Of a DNA stretch of 64,000 nucleotides, positions 25,709 through 35,468 are shown piece by piece. The stretch comes from Aeromicrobium erythreum (GTDB lineage: Bacteria > Actinomycetota > Actinomycetes > Propionibacteriales > Nocardioidaceae). The stretch lies in assembly GCF_001509405.1 (NCBI RefSeq), contig NZ_CP011502.1, positions 868,001 through 932,000 of the forward strand, read 5' to 3'. The notes under the pieces were generated by a model. It did not search any database. It was given only the letters and a program-made list of their open reading frames with translations, and had not been told where the DNA came from. The translations under genes and the position numbers were made by a program. Each line of letters starts with the position of its first letter. The stretch's first letter is position 1.

Positions 25709-28700
25709 GTGACCACCACCCCCACGAGCCCGACGAGCACCACCACCGCCACGGGAGGCCGCCGCGAGGCGCTGGTCGACCGGCTCCGAGGGGGCCAGCG
25801 CTACGCCGTGGTCGCCGGCGGGCAGGGGGAGCCGTGGCTCGAGCCGCTCGCCGCGCTCGTGCGCGACTTCGCCCTCGAGTCCGACGTCGCCGGTCTCGTC
25901 GCGCGCGCCGAGCAGCGTCTTGCGCCGGTCGCAGCCGAGCTGCTGCGCACGGGCGTCGACGTCGCGCCGCTCGCCTGGCTCGACGCGCTCGCCGTCGGCG
26001 AGTCGGCCGAGGACGACGACGCTCCTGAGGTCCCCGACGCGGCGGCGCTGCAGGCGCCCGCGGTGTCGGTGCCCGGCATCCTGCTGACCCAGCTGGCCGG
26101 GCTCGCCGCGCTCCAGCGCCAGGGCCTCGACGTCGTTGCGACGCCGCCCGTCGCCAGCGCCGGGCACTCCCAGGGTGCGTACGTGGTGGAGGCGCTGGCG
26201 GGGGCGGACCCGGCCGACCTCTACGCCCACGCGCGGCTGGCGGGCGCCGCCGCGCAGGTCGTCGGTCGTCGCCGTGACCTGCTCGGCGCGACCATGCTCA
26301 GCGTGTCCGGGGAGAGCCCCGAGCGGGTCGCCGCAGCTCTGTCGTCGCTGCCCGCCTCGGCCGGCGTCGTCACCCGTCTGCGCAACGGTCGCCGCGCCGT
26401 CGTGCTGTCCGGGCCGCAGGAGGGTCTGCACCGGGCCGTCGCGCTGCTCGACGAGCTCGCGACGGCGGAGAAGGACGAGCGGGCCCGCAAGGTGACCGGC
26501 GGTGCCCCGTTCTCGCCCGTCGTGGAGCCGGTCGCTGCCCGGCTCGCCTTCCACCACCCTGACCTCGACGCCGCCGCCGACCTCGCCGCGACGTGGGCCG
26601 AGGCGTGCGGTCTCGACGCCGAGCAGGTTCGCCGGCTCACGCGTCGGGCGATCGTCGACCCGGTCGACTGGGTCGCGGAGGTCGAGCGTGTCCTCGACGC
26701 CGGCGCCGAGTGGCTGCTCGACGTCGGCCCCGGCGACCTCGCGGCGCGTCTGAGCGCCGGGGAGGCCAAGGTCCGGGGAGCGGGCGTCGTGTCCGTCGCG
26801 ACCCGGCGCGGGCACCGCGAGCTCACCGTGCCGGGCGCCGCGCCGCGTCGGAGCCGTCCCTGGAGCTCCTACGCCCCCACGGCCGCCACGCTGCCCGACG
26901 GCTCGCTGCGCGTCGAGACCGCCTTCACGCGCCTCACGGGCCTCTCGCCCGTCCTTCTCGCCGGCATGACTCCCACGACGGTCGACGCGAAGATCGTCGC
27001 CGCAGCCGCCAACGCCGGGTTCTGGGCCGAGCTGGCCGGCGGCGGGCAGGTCAGCGAGCCGATCTTCGCCGACCGCATGGTCGAGCTGCGAGAGCTGCTC
27101 GACGAAGGTCGCACGTTCCAGTTCAACTCGCTCTTCCTGGACCCGTACCTCTGGAAGCTGCAGCTCGGCGGCCAGCGCCTGGTGCAGAAGGCGCGCGCGG
27201 CCGGTGCCCCGGTCGACGGCGTCGTCGTCACCGCGGGCGTCCCCGAGCTCGACGAGGCCGTCGCGCTCGTCGAGGAGCTCTCGGAGGTGGGGGTCCAGCA
27301 CGTCGCGTTCAAGCCGGGCACCGTCGCGCAGATCCGTCAGGTGCTCGCCATCGCGGAGCAGGTCGCACCGCGTCCGGTGATGATCCAGATCGAGGGCGGG
27401 AAGGCCGGCGGTCACCACTCCTGGGAGGACCTCGACGACCTGCTCGTCGCCACGTACGCCCAGCTGCGCGCGCACGACAACGTCGTGGTGTGCGTCGGCG
27501 GTGGCATCGGCACGCCCGAGGTCGCCGCGGCCTACCTGACCGGGGAGTGGGCGCGTGCCCACGGCCACCCGGTGATGCCGCTCGACGGCGTGCTCGTCGG
27601 CACGGCCGCCATGGCGACGCTCGAGGCCACCACCGCGCCCGACGTCAAGCAGCTGCTCGTCGAGACCCCCGGCACCACCGACTGGGTGGGTGCGGGCCAC
27701 GCGTCCGGCGGCATGGCGTCGGGTCGCAGCCAGCTCGGTGCCGACATCCACGAGATCGACAACACCGCCTCGCGCACCGGTCGCCTGCTCGACGAGGTGG
27801 CCGGTGACGCCGAGGCCGTCGCGGCCCGGCGCGACGAGATCGTCGAGGCGCTCGACCGCACCGCCAAGCCGTACTTCGGCGACGTCGCCGCCATGACCTA
27901 CGGCGCGTGGCTCGACCGCTTCGCGGCCCTCACGACCGACCATGTCGCCTCGACGGGCATCGACGAGGACGGAGGCAGCACCTGGCTCGACGTGACCTTG
28001 CGCGATCGCTTCCACACGATGCTGCAGCGCGCGGAGGCGCGTCTGGCGCGCGAGGACCACGGCCCCGTCGCCACCCTCTTCGCCGCGCCCGAGGACGTCG
28101 AGGACGCCACGGCCGCGCTGGCCACCCTGCGGGAGACGTACCCGGCCGCCGACGACGTCGTGCTCCACCCGGCCGACGTGCCGTTCTTCGTGCAGGTGTG
28201 CCGCCGCCCGGGCAAGCCCGTGCCGTTCGTGCCGGTGGTCGACGCCGACGTGCGGCGCTGGTGGCGCTCGGACTCGCTGTGGCAGGCGCACGACCCGCGC
28301 TTCGGCGCCGACCAGGTCTGCGTCATCCCCGGCACCGTGTCCGTCGCCGGCATCACCCGCGTGGACGAGCCGGTGGGCGACCTGCTGCGCCGCTTCGAGG
28401 ACGCGACGGTCGACGCGGTGCTCGCCGCAGGCGCCGCGCCGCGCGAGGTCGTCGGCCTGCGTCGCGCGGAGGGTGCCGACGGCGCCGTCTCGCTCGTGCT
28501 GGCGGCGCCGGACGCCGTCTGGGCCGGCCGCACGGTCCGCAACCCCGTCCACCGGCTCGGGGCCCCGGCCTCGACGTCGAGCGGGTGGGTCATCGTGGCG
28601 CCCGAGCGCGCGGAGCACCCCGAGACGGGTGCCGTGCTGACCGGGGCAGGGAGCACGGCCGAGCTGACGGTCCCGCTCGACCGCGCCGGCCGGGTGCTGA

Positions 28701-31700
28701 CCCTGGCCTTCGACGTGACCGACGCCGTCGCCACCGGCGCGGCGCCCGTCGTGCCGGTCTCGACCGCCGCGTCGGCCATGGTCGAGCTGCTCACCGCCGC
28801 GGCGGGTGGCTCGCTGCCGACGGTGACGGACGGCGCCGCCGAGCTCGTCGCCCCCTGGAGCGACGACGTCGTGGCCGACCACGCGGGCGTCACGTCCGGC
28901 ACCACGACCGACGTCGTCCCCGACGCGCTCGTCGGGCTGGCCTGGCCCGCGGTCTTCGCGGTGATCGGCGCGGCCCGCGCTGCGTCGGGCGAGCCGGTCG
29001 TGGAGGGCATGCTCGACCTCGTCCACCTCGACCACGCCGTCGCCCTCACCGCCACGCCGGCCGACGGGGCCGACCTCGCCGTCCGCGCCTCGCTGCGCTC
29101 GGTGGAGGCCACCGACCTCGGGCGCGTCGTCACGGTCGACGTCGCGGTGCGCCAGCACGACTCCACCGTCGCGACGCTCGTCGAGCGCTTCTGCGTCCGC
29201 GATCGCCCGGGTGACGCCCACGCCGGGGAGCCCGTGCGCGCCGGCGGACGGCTCGAGGACGTCGAGGTGCACCCGACCCCGCGTCGCACCCGCGCCGAGG
29301 GCACGGTCACCGCTCCCGCCGACCTGCGCGCGTTCGCCGCGGTCTCGGGCGACCACAACCCCATCCACACCAGCACGGCCGCCGCACGCCTCGCCGGCCT
29401 CGGCGAGCCGATCGCCCACGGCATGTGGCTCTCGGCCGCGGCGCAGCGCGTCGTCGTCGAGCAGACCGGGCGCACCCTGCTCGGCTGGACCACGCGCTGG
29501 CTCAGCCCGCTGGCTCCGGGGGCGGAGGTCTCGGTCAAGGCCGAGCGCACCGCCCTCGTCGAGGGCGACGAGGTCGTCGAGGTCACCTGCCGTGCGGGCG
29601 GTGAGCTCGTCATGGCCGCCACCGCACGGCTGCGTGCGCCGCGCACCGCGTACGCGTTCCCGGGCCAGGGCATCCAGCACGCAGGCATGGGCATGGCGGG
29701 CTACCAGCGGTCGAAGGCGGCCCGGGCCGTGTGGGACCGTGCCGACGCGCACACCCGCGAGGCGCTCGGCTTCTCGATCCTCACGGTGGTGCGCGACAAC
29801 CCGACCGTCCTCGTCGCTGACGGCGTCACGCACCGCCACCCCGACGGCGTGCTCTTCCTGACGCAGTTCACGCAGGTGGCCATGGCCGTCCTCGGGGCGG
29901 CGCAGATGGCCGAGCTGCGCGAGTCGGGTGCGTTCGTCGAGGGCTCCGTGCTGGCCGGCCACTCCGTGGGCGAGTACAACGCCCTCGCAGCGGTCTCCGG
30001 CGTGATCCCGCTCGAGGCCGTCGTCGAGGTCGTGTTCCAGCGCGGCTCCGTCATGCACACCCTCGTCCCGCGTGACGAGCAGGGCCGCAGCGACTACCGG
30101 CTCGCCGCCATCCGTCCGTCGCAGATCGGACTGGAGGACGACACGGCGGGGGCGGCGTCGGGCCGTGGGCGACAGATGGAGACGGTCACGGACTACGTCG
30201 ACGGCGTGGCCGAGCGCAGCGGCGAGTTCCTGCAGATCGTCAACTACAACCTGCGCGGCTCGCAGTACGCGATCGCCGGCACGGTGAAGGGCTTGGAGGT
30301 GCTCGAGGCCGACATCGCCGAGCGTCGGGAGCGGTTCGGCGGCAAGGCCGCGTTCATCCTGGTGCCGGGCATCGACGTGCCGTTCCACTCGCGCGTGCTG
30401 CACGGTGGCGTGCCCGACTTCCGCGCCCGCCTGGAGGAGCTGCTGCCGGCCGAGATCGACCCGTCGATCCTCGAGGGCCGCTACGTGCCGAACCTCGTGC
30501 CGCGGCCGTTCTCGCTCGCGGAGGACTTCATCCAGGAGGTCGCCGACCTGGTCGGCCCCTCGCCTCTCGACGCCGTCCTCGCCGACGTCGACGCGTGGAC
30601 CGCCCGCCCCCAGGCGCTGTGCCGCACGCTGCTCGTCGAGCTGCTGGCCTGGCAGTTCGCCAGCCCGGTGCGCTGGATCGAGACGCAGGACCTCATGTTC
30701 GCGAGCGTCGAGAACGGTGGCCTCGGGGTCGAACGGTTCGTGGAGATCGGCGTGGGACAGTCGCCGACGGTCGCGAACCTGGCGTCGTCGACGCTCAAGC
30801 TCCCGGCGGTGCAGTCGACGTTCGGCGCCCGCGGCGTCGACGTCGCGAACATCGAGCGCGACGCCGCCGCGGTGTTCGCGACCGACGAGGACCCGGCGCC
30901 GGTCGAGGACGAGGTCGTCGCGGAGTCCCCGGCTGCCGAGGGAGCAGCCGCTCCCGTCGCCGCGGCGCCCGCTGCTGCACCCACGTCGTCGGGTCCCCGT
31001 CCCGACGACCTCGCCTTCGACGCCGCCGACGGCACCCGCACGCTCATCGCGTGGTGGACCAAGCTGCGGCCCGAGCAGATCGGTGCCGCCGACTCCATCG
31101 AATCGCTGTGCGACGGTGCGTCGTCGCGCCGCAACCAGCTGCTCGTCGACCTCGGCGGCGAGCTGTCGCTGGGGGCCATCGACGGTGCGGCCGACGCCGA
31201 CGTGCCGACCCTGTCGGCCCAGGTGAAGGGTCTGGCCCGCGGCTACAAGCCGTTCGGGCCGGTGCTCTCGGCGACCTTCGCCGACCACCTGAAGAAGGTG
31301 CTCGGGCCGACGGGTCGCAAGCAGTCGGCCGTGGCCGACCGCGTGACCGACGTCTGGCAGCTCGGCGCGGGCTGGGCCAGCCACGTGCTGGCCGAGCTGG
31401 CCCTCTCGACGCGTGAGGGCGCGAGCGTGCGCGGGGGCGACCTCGCCACCGTCGCCATGCCGACGAACGGTGCCGAGGTCGACGCGGCCGTCGACGCCGC
31501 CGTGCAGGCCGTGGCGGCACGCCACGGCGTGAGCGTCGCGCTGCCGTCCACCGGCGGCTCCGACACCACCGTCGACGCCGCCGCGCTGGCGGAGATTACC
31601 GGCGAGATCACCGGACCCGACGGCGTGCTCGCGAGCACCGCCCGTCACCTGCTGGACCGGCTCGGCCTCGCGGCCGAGGCGCCCGTCGTCGAGGACGACG

Positions 31701-34700
31701 AGGACGCCCGGCGCGTGCTCGCGCGGGTCGAGGCCGAGCTCGGCTCCGACTGGGTCGAGGCCGTCGCGCCCGCGTTCGACGAGCGTCGGGCCGTGCTGCT
31801 CGACGACCGGTGGGCGAGTGCCCGTGAGGACCTGGCGCGGCTCGCGCTCGGTCAGGTCGACGTCGAGCCCGGCCGGTTCACGGGTGCCGGCGACGTCATC
31901 GCGAGCCAGGCCCGCTGGTGGGCGGGGCGCACCGACGACGCAGGACTCAAGAGGCGTCTGGAGCAGGTGGCCGACGTCGCGCTCGACACGACGCCCGGCG
32001 CCTGGGCCGACGACGTCGCGCTCGTCACCGGTGCCAGCCGCGGCTCCATCGCCGCGTCGGTGGTGGGCGAGCTGCTCGCCGGCGGCGCGACGGTCGTCGC
32101 CACCACGTCGAGCCTCGACAGCCGCAAGGTCGGCTTCTTCCGCGAGCTCTACCGCTCGCACGCCCGCACCGGCGCCCGCCTCTGGGTGGTCCCCGCCAAC
32201 ATGGCCTCGTTCGCCGACGTCGACGCGCTCGCGTCGTGGGTGGTCGCCGAGCAGTCGCGCACGGTCGGCAGCACCAAGCACGTGACCAAGCCGGCCCTCG
32301 TGCCGACGATGCTCGTGCCGTTCGCGGCGGGGCGCGTCATGGGAGACCTGTCCGACGCGGGAAGCCGCACCGAGGTCGAGGCCCGCATCCTGCTGTGGTC
32401 GGTGGAGCGCCTCGTCGGCGCCCTCGCCACGACCGGCCGCGACCACGACCTCGCCTCGCGTCTGCACGTGCTGCTCCCGGGCTCGCCCAACCGCGGCATG
32501 TTCGGTGGCGACGGCGCGTACGGCGAGGCCAAGGCCGCGCTCGACGCCGTCGTCACGAAGTGGCGTGCGGAGAAGGCGTGGTCCGCGCGGGTGACGCTCA
32601 CCCACGCGATCATCGGCTGGGTCCGCGGCACGGGCCTGATGGGCGGCAACGACCCGCTCGTGCGGGCCGTCGAGGCTGCGGGCGTCCGCACCTGGAGCCC
32701 CGAGGAGATGGCGTCCGCGCTGCTCGAGCAGGGCTGCACCGCGGTCGTGCGCGAGCAGGCCGCCGTCGCCCCGGTCGAGCTCGACCTGACCGGCGGCCTC
32801 GGCGAGGCCGACCTCGACCTGCGCGCCCTCGCCGAGGGCGTGGAGCGACCGAGCACCGACGTCGACGACGAGACCGCGACGGTCTCGGCCCTCGCACCGT
32901 CGCCCGCGCAGCTGCCCGACGCTGCCACCCCCGCGTGGGGCGAGGTGTCGGCGCGTCCCGAGGACCTGGTGGTGGTCGTCGGCTCCGGCGAGCTCGGCCC
33001 CTACGGCTCGGCCCGCACGCGCTTCGAGATGGAGGTGCACGACGAGCTGTCCGCCGCCGGCGTGCTCGAGCTGGCGTGGAGCACCGGGCTCCTGGCCTGG
33101 GACGACGCGAACCAGGGCTGGTACGACGTCGAGACGAACGAGGCGGTCGACGAGGCCGACGTGCACGAGCGCTACCACGACGCCGTCGTCGAGCGTTGCG
33201 GCATCCGCACGTACGGCGACGACGGCTCGATGGTCGACAACAGCGCACCGCTGCTGACGTCGGTGTTCCTCGAGCAGGACCTGACGTTCGCCGTCGGCAG
33301 CGAGGCGGAGGCGCGCGCCATGCACGCCGCCGACCCCGAGCGCACGACGATCACGTCGTCCGACGACGGCGAGTGGTCCGTCACCCGCAAGGCCGGCACC
33401 GAGATCCGCGTGCCGCGCCGCATGGAGCTCACCCGCACCATCGGGGGGCAGATCCCGACCGGGTTCGACCCGGCGGTCTGGGGCGTGCCGGCCGAGATGC
33501 TGGAGAGCATCGACCGCGTGGCGATCTGGAACCTCGTGTGCACCGTCGACGCGTTCCTGTCGAGCGGGTTCACGCCCGCCGAGCTGATGCGCTGGGTGCA
33601 CCCGGCCTTCGTCGCGAACACGCAGGGCACCGGCATGGGCGGCATGGCCTCCATGCACGCGCTGTACATCAACACGCTGCTCGGTGAGAGCAACCCGAAC
33701 GACATCCTCCAGGAGGCGCTGCCCAACGTCATCGCCGCGCACGTCGTGCAGTCGTACGTCGGCAGCTACGGCGCGATGATCCACCCCGTTGCCGCGTGCG
33801 CCACCACGGCCGTGTCGGTCGAGGAGGGCGTCGACAAGATCAAGGTCGGCAAGGCGGAGTTCGTCGTGGCCGGTGGCTTCGACGACCTGAGCACGGAGGG
33901 CATCATCGGCTTCGCCGACATGTCGGCCACGGCCGACTCCGGCGCGATGCTCGCCCAGGGCATCGACCCGCGTCGCGTCAGTCGCGCCAACGACCGACGT
34001 CGCGGCGGGTTCGTCGAGTCGCAGGGCGGCGGCACGCTGCTGCTGGCCCGCGGCGACGTGGCGGCGCGGATGGGCCTGCCGGTGCACGCCGTGGTCGCGT
34101 ACGCCGGCTCCTTCGCCGACGGCGTGCACACGTCGATCCCGGCGCCCGGCATCGGGGCCCTGGCGGCCGGCATCGGGGGCCGCGAGTCGCAGCTGGCGCG
34201 GTCGCTGCGCACGCTCGGCCTCGACGCCGACGACGTCGGCGTCGTGAGCAAGCACGACACGTCGACGGCCGCGAACGACCCGAACGAGTCCGAGCTGCAC
34301 GAGCGGCTCGCGGCGGCGATCGGGCGCAGCGCCGGCAACCCGCTGTTCGTCGTGTCGCAGAAGACGCTGACCGGTCACGCGAAGGGCGGTGCTGCCGCAT
34401 TCCAGCTGATCGGTCTCACCCAGGTGCTCGCGAGCGGCGTCCTGCCGCCGAACCGCAGCCTCGACTGCGTCGACGACGTGCTGGCCGAGCACGAGCACCT
34501 GGTGTGGCTGCGCGAGCCGCTCGCCGGAGCGCCGCTCAAGGCGGGCCTGGTGACCAGCCTCGGGTTCGGCCACGTGGCTGGTCTCATCGCGCTGGCCCAC
34601 CCGGAGGCGTTCGTGCAGACGCTCCCCGAGGGCGAGCGCGAGACGTACCGGGCGCGGGCGCGCGAGCGTGCCGTCGCTGGTCGGATGCGCCTCGCGCGGG

Positions 34701-34849
34701 TGATGGTCGGTGCGGCGTCGGCGTACGAGCGTCCGTCGGGACGTCGGCTCGGCACGGACGGCGTCCGCGGTCGCGAGGCGTCGGTGCTGCTCGACCCGCA
34801 GGCGCGTCTCGGCGACGACGGCGTCTACGTCGGGCCGTCGTGCTCGTGA
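25709..34849 (+). CDS. fas: Type I fatty acid synthase (single-chain FAS-I)
   Basis: The 3,046-residue protein has the mycobacterial/corynebacterial FAS-I order. Acetyltransferase: SAGHSQGAYVV, Ser near 152. Enoyl reductase, flavin barrel: SPVLLAGMTPTTVDAK near 415, then VCVGGGIGTPE. MaoC-type dehydratase: SGDHNPIHTS near 1211. Malonyl/palmitoyl transferase: LAGHSVGEYNAL near 1418. ACP: LCDGASSRRNQLLVDLGGE near 1800, with the phosphopantetheine Ser. Ketoreductase: LVTGASRGSIAAS near 2105. Ketosynthase: Cys near 2697 in AACATTAVS, His in VSKHDTSTA and LTGHAKGGAA. It makes acyl-CoAs de novo in the cytosol. I start at GTG 25709 (VTTTPTSPTS) with an AGGT site; a TTG at 25661 is less likely. Pro/Ala-rich linkers separate domains. 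acpS follows with a 4-bp overlap. Confidence 0.97.
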   Translation: MTTTPTSPTSTTTATGGRREALVDRLRGGQRYAVVAGGQGEPWLEPLAALVRDFALESDVAGLVARAEQRLAPVAAELLRTGVDVAPLAWLDALAVGESAEDDDAPEVPDAAALQAPAVSVPGILLTQLAGLAALQRQGLDVVATPPVASAGHSQGAYVVEALAGADPADLYAHARLAGAAAQVVGRRRDLLGATMLSVSGESPERVAAALSSLPASAGVVTRLRNGRRAVVLSGPQEGLHRAVALLDELATAEKDERARKVTGGAPFSPVVEPVAARLAFHHPDLDAAADLAATWAEACGLDAEQVRRLTRRAIVDPVDWVAEVERVLDAGAEWLLDVGPGDLAARLSAGEAKVRGAGVVSVATRRGHRELTVPGAAPRRSRPWSSYAPTAATLPDGSLRVETAFTRLTGLSPVLLAGMTPTTVDAKIVAAAANAGFWAELAGGGQVSEPIFADRMVELRELLDEGRTFQFNSLFLDPYLWKLQLGGQRLVQKARAAGAPVDGVVVTAGVPELDEAVALVEELSEVGVQHVAFKPGTVAQIRQVLAIAEQVAPRPVMIQIEGGKAGGHHSWEDLDDLLVATYAQLRAHDNVVVCVGGGIGTPEVAAAYLTGEWARAHGHPVMPLDGVLVGTAAMATLEATTAPDVKQLLVETPGTTDWVGAGHASGGMASGRSQLGADIHEIDNTASRTGRLLDEVAGDAEAVAARRDEIVEALDRTAKPYFGDVAAMTYGAWLDRFAALTTDHVASTGIDEDGGSTWLDVTLRDRFHTMLQRAEARLAREDHGPVATLFAAPEDVEDATAALATLRETYPAADDVVLHPADVPFFVQVCRRPGKPVPFVPVVDADVRRWWRSDSLWQAHDPRFGADQVCVIPGTVSVAGITRVDEPVGDLLRRFEDATVDAVLAAGAAPREVVGLRRAEGADGAVSLVLAAPDAVWAGRTVRNPVHRLGAPASTSSGWVIVAPERAEHPETGAVLTGAGSTAELTVPLDRAGRVLTLAFDVTDAVATGAAPVVPVSTAASAMVELLTAAAGGSLPTVTDGAAELVAPWSDDVVADHAGVTSGTTTDVVPDALVGLAWPAVFAVIGAARAASGEPVVEGMLDLVHLDHAVALTATPADGADLAVRASLRSVEATDLGRVVTVDVAVRQHDSTVATLVERFCVRDRPGDAHAGEPVRAGGRLEDVEVHPTPRRTRAEGTVTAPADLRAFAAVSGDHNPIHTSTAAARLAGLGEPIAHGMWLSAAAQRVVVEQTGRTLLGWTTRWLSPLAPGAEVSVKAERTALVEGDEVVEVTCRAGGELVMAATARLRAPRTAYAFPGQGIQHAGMGMAGYQRSKAARAVWDRADAHTREALGFSILTVVRDNPTVLVADGVTHRHPDGVLFLTQFTQVAMAVLGAAQMAELRESGAFVEGSVLAGHSVGEYNALAAVSGVIPLEAVVEVVFQRGSVMHTLVPRDEQGRSDYRLAAIRPSQIGLEDDTAGAASGRGRQMETVTDYVDGVAERSGEFLQIVNYNLRGSQYAIAGTVKGLEVLEADIAERRERFGGKAAFILVPGIDVPFHSRVLHGGVPDFRARLEELLPAEIDPSILEGRYVPNLVPRPFSLAEDFIQEVADLVGPSPLDAVLADVDAWTARPQALCRTLLVELLAWQFASPVRWIETQDLMFASVENGGLGVERFVEIGVGQSPTVANLASSTLKLPAVQSTFGARGVDVANIERDAAAVFATDEDPAPVEDEVVAESPAAEGAAAPVAAAPAAAPTSSGPRPDDLAFDAADGTRTLIAWWTKLRPEQIGAADSIESLCDGASSRRNQLLVDLGGELSLGAIDGAADADVPTLSAQVKGLARGYKPFGPVLSATFADHLKKVLGPTGRKQSAVADRVTDVWQLGAGWASHVLAELALSTREGASVRGGDLATVAMPTNGAEVDAAVDAAVQAVAARHGVSVALPSTGGSDTTVDAAALAEITGEITGPDGVLASTARHLLDRLGLAAEAPVVEDDEDARRVLARVEAELGSDWVEAVAPAFDERRAVLLDDRWASAREDLARLALGQVDVEPGRFTGAGDVIASQARWWAGRTDDAGLKRRLEQVADVALDTTPGAWADDVALVTGASRGSIAASVVGELLAGGATVVATTSSLDSRKVGFFRELYRSHARTGARLWVVPANMASFADVDALASWVVAEQSRTVGSTKHVTKPALVPTMLVPFAAGRVMGDLSDAGSRTEVEARILLWSVERLVGALATTGRDHDLASRLHVLLPGSPNRGMFGGDGAYGEAKAALDAVVTKWRAEKAWSARVTLTHAIIGWVRGTGLMGGNDPLVRAVEAAGVRTWSPEEMASALLEQGCTAVVREQAAVAPVELDLTGGLGEADLDLRALAEGVERPSTDVDDETATVSALAPSPAQLPDAATPAWGEVSARPEDLVVVVGSGELGPYGSARTRFEMEVHDELSAAGVLELAWSTGLLAWDDANQGWYDVETNEAVDEADVHERYHDAVVERCGIRTYGDDGSMVDNSAPLLTSVFLEQDLTFAVGSEAEARAMHAADPERTTITSSDDGEWSVTRKAGTEIRVPRRMELTRTIGGQIPTGFDPAVWGVPAEMLESIDRVAIWNLVCTVDAFLSSGFTPAELMRWVHPAFVANTQGTGMGGMASMHALYINTLLGESNPNDILQEALPNVIAAHVVQSYVGSYGAMIHPVAACATTAVSVEEGVDKIKVGKAEFVVAGGFDDLSTEGIIGFADMSATADSGAMLAQGIDPRRVSRANDRRRGGFVESQGGGTLLLARGDVAARMGLPVHAVVAYAGSFADGVHTSIPAPGIGALAAGIGGRESQLARSLRTLGLDADDVGVVSKHDTSTAANDPNESELHERLAAAIGRSAGNPLFVVSQKTLTGHAKGGAAAFQLIGLTQVLASGVLPPNRSLDCVDDVLAEHEHLVWLREPLAGAPLKAGLVTSLGFGHVAGLIALAHPEAFVQTLPEGERETYRARARERAVAGRMRLARVMVGAASAYERPSGRRLGTDGVRGREASVLLDPQARLGDDGVYVGPSCS

Positions 34850-35367
34850 CGTCGGACCCGTCCGGCGCCGCGGCCGCTGGGGCGGGCCGGGTCGAGCGGG
34901 CCGGCCTGGGGGCAGCGGAGGCCGTCGCGCCCGGGGTCGCCGTGCCCGAGATCGTCGTGTCCGGTGCTGTCGTGCTGGGCGTCGGGGTCGACCTGGTGCA
35001 CGTGCCGTCGTTCGAGCAGCAGCTGGAGCTGGCGGGGTCGCGGTTCGCGGGCGTGTTCACGCCGGGGGAGCGGCGCGACGTCGCCGACCGGGCGGCCGGT
35101 CACGGCGGCGGCTCGGGGCGCCACCTGGCCGTGCGCTGGGCGGCGAAGGAGGCGCTGGTGAAGGCGTGGTCGGCGTCGCTCTTCGGTGAGCCGCCGGTGA
35201 TGGGTGACGAGGCGCTGCGCCAGGTGGAGGTGGTGTGCGACGCGTGGGGCCGCCCCCGCCTGCGCCTCCTCGGCGCCGTCGCCACCCACCTCCCCGACGT
35301 CGAGACCCACCTCAGCCTCGCCCACGACGCGGACCACGCCCTCGCCTACGTCCTCCTCACCCACTAG
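34846..35367 (+). CDS. acpS: Holo-[acyl-carrier-protein] synthase
   Basis: The 173-residue protein transfers 4'-phosphopantetheine from CoA to the ACP serine. The core GVGVDLVHVPSFEQQL (Mg-binding Asp) and the WAAKEALVKAWS signature are intact. It ends HLSLAHDADHALAYVLLTH, the usual final strand. About 45 residues precede the core, Ala/Gly/Val-rich and not conserved. If translation begins at the GTG overlapping the FAS stop (GTGA), expression is coupled to FAS. Mycobacteria likewise place acpS directly after fas. Its obvious substrate is the FAS-I ACP domain. Confidence 0.93.
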   Translation: MTSDPSGAAAAGAGRVERAGLGAAEAVAPGVAVPEIVVSGAVVLGVGVDLVHVPSFEQQLELAGSRFAGVFTPGERRDVADRAAGHGGGSGRHLAVRWAAKEALVKAWSASLFGEPPVMGDEALRQVEVVCDAWGRPRLRLLGAVATHLPDVETHLSLAHDADHALAYVLLTH

Positions 35368-35387
35368 CCCCCTCCCCCTCCCTGCGG

Positions 35388-35467
35388 TGCGCGTTTACGT
35401 GGGGCCCAACGTAAACGCGCAGAACTGGCGCATGTTTGCGTGGGGCGGAGCCGGTTTGCTTGGGGGA
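35388..35467. repeat. Left palindrome-tipped arm of the nuclease-gene module
   Basis: A 34-bp palindrome with one mismatch (35388-35421, half-site TGCGCGTTTACGTGGGG) is followed inward by a 40-bp inner arm (35428-35467) containing two degenerate half-sites. The inner arm matches the reverse complement of 36547-36586 at 35 of 40 positions. It stops one base before the stop codon of the enclosed gene. Confidence 0.85.
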
Positions 35468-35468
35468 G

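Noticed and set aside
25295-34600. A 3,101-codon open frame on the minus strand opposite FAS-I
   Set aside because: It is a by-product of G/C-rich third codon positions of FAS-I. The translation is low-complexity, rich in Arg, Gly, His and Val, with no domain, while the plus strand encodes an unmistakable FAS-I.
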